Positions 60,159-64,000 of a stretch of 64,000 nt of DNA are shown one piece after another. The DNA lies in contig CM055099.1 of assembly GCA_029204225.1 (NCBI GenBank), forward strand, positions 51,727,298 through 51,791,297, read 5' to 3'. Numbering within the stretch: the stretch's first letter is position 1; every line of letters begins with the position of its first letter. Origin of the DNA: Diphasiastrum complanatum. Lineage: Eukaryota; Streptophyta; Lycopodiopsida; Lycopodiales; Lycopodiaceae. Position numbers and translations under genes: made by a program. A model generated the notes under the pieces. That model had not been told where the DNA came from and did not search any database. It saw only the letters and a program-made list of their open reading frames with translations.

Positions 60159-62854
60159 CACAGCTGCATGTCTCAATGGGTAACCTTCAATAGAGTTTTT
60201 ATAGTAAACGACTTCGAACAATCCCCAAAATCCCACCTTCAAACCTCCAAACAATAGCAACAACATCCTCACATGCATGTGAGGATTTTAACATGGGTGG
60301 GCAATGCATGACATTTTGCAAGTGTATAATAAACCTGACATTGAGCCCTAAACATGTTTGGAATAAAATAATTCTAAAATATAATTCTTTGGGTATAACA
60401 TGCAACACATTAGGTATAATAACATTACAAGAATTCCTTATGTTGTGATTTTAGGACATTATTTGTTTTGAGCTAACATGAATCTTTATTATTTTAATGC
60501 AAACTATTTTGTAGCTTAGTACCTGCGCAGTGAGAAGGTAATGGTTGTTGAATAACCTGTTTCTCTGGACAAATTGCTTGGACAACATGTTTCAAGACTT
60601 TCAATAAGAGAATAAAATACACATATTCCAGATTGTTGCACATGCTTTGGGAACCAACTCTTGAAATCATATCAAAAAAAATGTGCCCATGGTCAATGGG
60701 ACATTTTAAATCGGCCAAATGTATGTGGATAGATAAGTTGATATCAGCAACCATGAAGCAGTTTCCTTGATTTAGAAACATGCATCCAACCTTAGAAACC
60801 CGTTCCGATCCTTTTGGGCCGTTCCATACAGTACGTTCCGGAACGTTTTTTCCATAATAAAAAAGACACGTATTGAAGTGCCACCTGCTGGCCACAATCT
60901 TACATTGAGCGACGCTTGATAATACATTGCAGGATGCTAGATATAAGAAAAGGTAGAAAAACATACAGTTCAAGCAGAAACAAAATTGATGCTCCTCTTC
61001 AGTACAAAGCTTGTCCTTTCTTAACTGAATTGGGGCTTCCCAGCAATTGACATTGCCTAGCTCGATAAAATTGAGGCCAGCCCAATGTTGTTACTGTTAA
61101 TGGTTGCACCGGAGCTGGAATGCATGCCAGCATTACTGCCAAAAATGCCAAACCAAACATCAATGAGTGATCAGCAATTCATACATATCAACCGAATAAC
61201 TTAGATATATGATGCTATATAGAGTGGATAAAACTTTTCATCAACATCACTATTAGCGAGAAAAAGTACCTAGTGCTGCAGAGTTTTTGACTCAGATGCA
61301 GGCAGAGGTACAGTTGGCACGATTATTGCTAAGTGTCCGAATATGAAATGAATTTGAGCACTTGGTTTTTTGTGTACATCAAGAGATGCAACAAGTTATG
61401 TTTGACAAACATGGGCAGGTGGTAAATTTTGAAACCAAAGTTCTAGATGCATGAGGAAGACCATAAACAGCCAAGGTCAGTCCTGATGTATTCCAGATCT
61501 TCCAGCTCATCCATGGCCACACAGCACATGGTTGGTGCAAAGACTAATGTTATGCTGCAGCGAGACAGAGTAGAAATTGTTACTGGGCATGGGCATTTAT
61601 ACTTGAAATAAAACGCACATGCCCTTTGTTGCTGAGGATTAGAGGAGCAAGTGCCAGTTGATGGAAACATAGAGGCGAGCCACTCTTGTGGGTGGCAAGG
61701 ACACAGAGCGACTTTGCACAACTAAGGGAGAGCAACATGACATTTTCTATTCTCCTTAGGACTTCTTACCCCATACATGGAACTCTAAACCGGTCTGGGT
61801 GGGATGTAAGCAAGGCTTCTGTAGCGGATTCAGAACTAGTGCTTAAAGCTGCCATTGCGTTGTTGGCATTGTGTTTTCAGTTACAACAGAATCCAAATAA
61901 AAGGATGCTTGTTTGCATTATAATTCGACTCCTTAATTAGATATTCCATTTCTAGTTGATCGTATCTTTGAACATTCTGTACTTTGAAACTCTTTGTAGT
62001 TGTAAATACATTATGCAATCTGAAACCTATCTTATTCTACTTCCAACATGTTTTGTTCTTTATTTGTGACAGATCTAAGTTTCTTCAGTTTCTAGCAGCA
62101 ATGCATTACTGACTGCTGATTGTGGGACAAGCTCAAATCAAAAGGTCAAAAGCTTATAATAATGGACCTCAATTTTAATAGAGGATTTTTGTGCATTATA
62201 TCTGATGAAGGTTCTATTGAAAATGGATCCAAATTTTGAAACAAATATATAATTGCAAGAAATTGGTAATGTTGATTCCATATTATTCGAATTGGCAAAT
62301 AGGTAAACATAGACAGAATGCTTAACCAAGAAGGTCTGAATCCAAACTAGATTTGGTAGCCACAAGAAAAAGGCATGTACCTTATTAATAACATGCAATG
62401 GAATGCAATGTCATCATTGTGATAAAGAGTCACATTCTTGACTATTAGGGCCACCCATGAAGAAGATGACCAGGCTATGGAGTTGGTGGACTGGAAACAA
62501 ACTACTGAAAGAATGTATCAATACTATTTACCTCTCATCACATCCTTACTCTCCATTCAACAAATTCAGCCTCCATGATGCTACTTCTCCAAAGTACTTT
62601 TCTTGCTGAAGAAATGCGGACTAGATTGAAGCATGTGTAGTCGTTATGGAAAGGAAGCAATTGCTTACACTTCAGGCTGGTAAGCGAGAGTGCCAAACCC
62701 CTGACCTGCTTGGGGTTAGAGTTACATAGTTACGTACACCTTCTTGCGCCGCTTCACCACCCTGCAATACTCGCATAGCTTCTTCACCGCTGCCCTCACG
62801 TTCATCTCTCGCTCGCTCTCTCTCTCTCAACTCGCATTACTCACATCATTATAT
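60159..62854. other. Intergenic, nothing recognised
   Basis: Scattered ORFs without recognisable domains, the longest on the minus strand at 60973-60494. That ORF spans a GTTCCGGAACG palindrome near 60836. No RNA gene seen. Confidence 0.4.
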
Positions 62855-63071
62855 CATTATCACTATTTAACCCAACGGGGTTGGCTCAGTTGGTTGGCTT
62901 GGCATCCAAAGTTTCTTTGGTCCCAGGTTCGAGCCTCCCCTTGGAAACCAAGAAGCATTATCACTATTTAGACCAACGGGGTTGGCTTAGTTGGTTACCT
63001 TGACATCCAAAGTTTCTTTGGTCTTAGGTTCAAGCTTCCCCTTGGAAACCAAGAAGCATTATCACTATTTA
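62855..63071 (+). repeat. Tandem pair of tRNA-derived SINE-like units
   Basis: Two 86-bp bodies (62870-62955 and 62971-63056) alternate with three copies of the 15-mer CATTATCACTATTTA (62855, 62956, 63057), giving a 101-bp period. Body 1 has a perfect Pol III A box (TGGCTCAGTTGG) and a B box (GGTTCGAGCC) at tRNA spacing. A GGGG/CCCC pairing resembling an acceptor stem encloses them. Body 2 has substitutions in the B box. This is a tRNA-derived element with target-site duplications, later duplicated. Confidence 0.75.
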
Positions 63072-63297
63072 TCATTCCAAAACTTTAAAACCCCTAAAAA
63101 AAACCCTAATTTTTTTTTGAAAAACTTTTAATTTGAAAAACTCGCATTTTCTCTCTGACGCATTTGTGTTTTCTCTTAAATCAGTGTGAGATTCTCAAAC
63201 CTAGTTCAACTGCTTTTCAGTTGCCTTTCAAACGCACTTTAGGACAAACGTGGACCAATGAGAAGCTCCAAAATGCGTTTTCTTTTAACACATCAAA

Positions 63298-63300
<3 letters not shown>

Positions 63301-63352
<52 letters not shown>
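63301..63352. repeat. (CT)n microsatellite
   Basis: Uninterrupted CT run of about 52 nt. Confidence 0.97.
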
Positions 63353-63354
<2 letters not shown>

Positions 63355-63660
63355 TTTCCTTGTTTTTATGGCCCGTCCCGAGTGGACCCAAAATAATTGA
63401 GACTTTGAGATCCAAAATACCAAACATTGGCAAACAAGGATGGCATGTCCCCCATTGCACTGACACTCAAGTCAATTCGTTGTTTGCTAATTTTTCAGGT
63501 TGTAGGAAGGCGCCATTAATTATATTCTTCGGGGCTGCTTTTAGGTTGCCCACATCCGTATAGGTTTATCCTACTTCCGTTGGTCCGCTGCTGCCCTATT
63601 TTTCAGATTTGCTCCTGGCGCCCATCTACAAGCAATTTTATCTTCTGATTTGGCTGAAAA

Positions 63661-64000
63661 ATTAGCGCGTATCCAGTGTGACAACTAATTAGGCCGTAGA
63701 TCGCAGTAGCCAGTGGCCGTAATGCGCTGGCATCGGAGCACAAAACATTAATGGATGAAACAACGTACTCTAAGCTATCTCTGAGTAATTGAAAACTTTG
63801 TTTGATGCACTTTCGTTGATAAGCAATAAGGGCGAATAGCAATACTCTAATAGAACTCTGAAAGAAACTTTATAAAGAGAAAGAGAGTTAGAGTTGGAGA
63901 AGTCTTTGATGATCGGCTATTTATACTAAAGCAATTAACACATATCTAGTGGGACAACTAATTAGGCCGCCAATCGCAGTAGCCAGTTGGTTATGTCTCG
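63661..64000. repeat. Direct repeat of about 60 bp, spacing 274 bp
   Basis: ACAACTAATTAGGCCG followed by ATCGCAGTAGCCAGT occurs near 63680 and 63954, with surrounding similarity (63661-63714 and 63935-63990). It may be part of a longer tandem array or LTR continuing beyond the window. Confidence 0.7.

Noticed and set aside
62870-62955. A functional tRNA gene
   Set aside because: A and B boxes are good, but the T-arm stem is poor, the acceptor stem needs a bulge, and the unit is duplicated with target-type repeats; a SINE-like element fits better.

Overview
This is nuclear DNA from a vascular plant with large, transposon-filled introns. It has spliceosomal introns, Ty1/Copia, Ty3/gypsy, LINE and SINE debris, many long (CT/GA)n, (CA/GT)n and (TA)n tracts, and two recognisable host loci. 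The intron sizes and repeat load suit a fern or gymnosperm. The species cannot be fixed from the sequence alone.

Host genes. (1) A complete seven-exon minus-strand gene of the D27 / beta-carotene isomerase family (DUF4033) runs from an ATG at 36952 to a TAG at 12407. Its 822-nt CDS (273 codons plus stop) is spread over 24.5 kb. All six introns have GT..AG ends and the reading phase closes at every junction. The introns hold a decayed gypsy element, an Asp-tRNA-type primer-binding site, a Copia element with a 3' LTR, a Copia scrap and a decayed duplicate of exon 2. (2) A plus-strand NHP2-like (L7Ae family) gene has three recognisable exons at about 54420-56077; its 5' exon was not found.

Layout. 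1-3031: scrambled Copia fragments. 3053-5470: a decayed Ulp1-like (C48) peptidase locus and a convergent unrecognised spliced locus. 5471-12406: mostly non-coding, with a GC-richer island, an LTR-like segment with a 183-bp tandem duplication, and gag-like debris. 12407-36952: the D27-like gene. 37384-38493: C-terminal piece of a LINE. 38494-40932: microsatellites and an LTR end with primer-binding site. 40933-53830: a decayed gene with a beta-class amino-methyltransferase (N4/N6 DNA methylase-like) arrangement. It is split by a nonautonomous LTR element (41774-51571), which is itself split by a Copia element (42499-47180). 54400-56077: NHP2-like gene. 56078-64000: gypsy scrap, microsatellites, a 52-bp perfect tandem repeat and a duplicated tRNA-derived SINE-like unit.

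The clearest structural result is a two-level nest of LTR elements. Both elements have 5-bp target-site duplications and adjacent Met-tRNA primer-binding sites. The undisturbed right LTR of the outer element preserves the empty site of the inner insertion. The most unusual content is the methyltransferase-like gene, whose catalytic-type motif and SAM-binding motif lie on opposite sides of that nest. No intact mobile element is present, and no rRNA, canonical tRNA or CRISPR array was seen.
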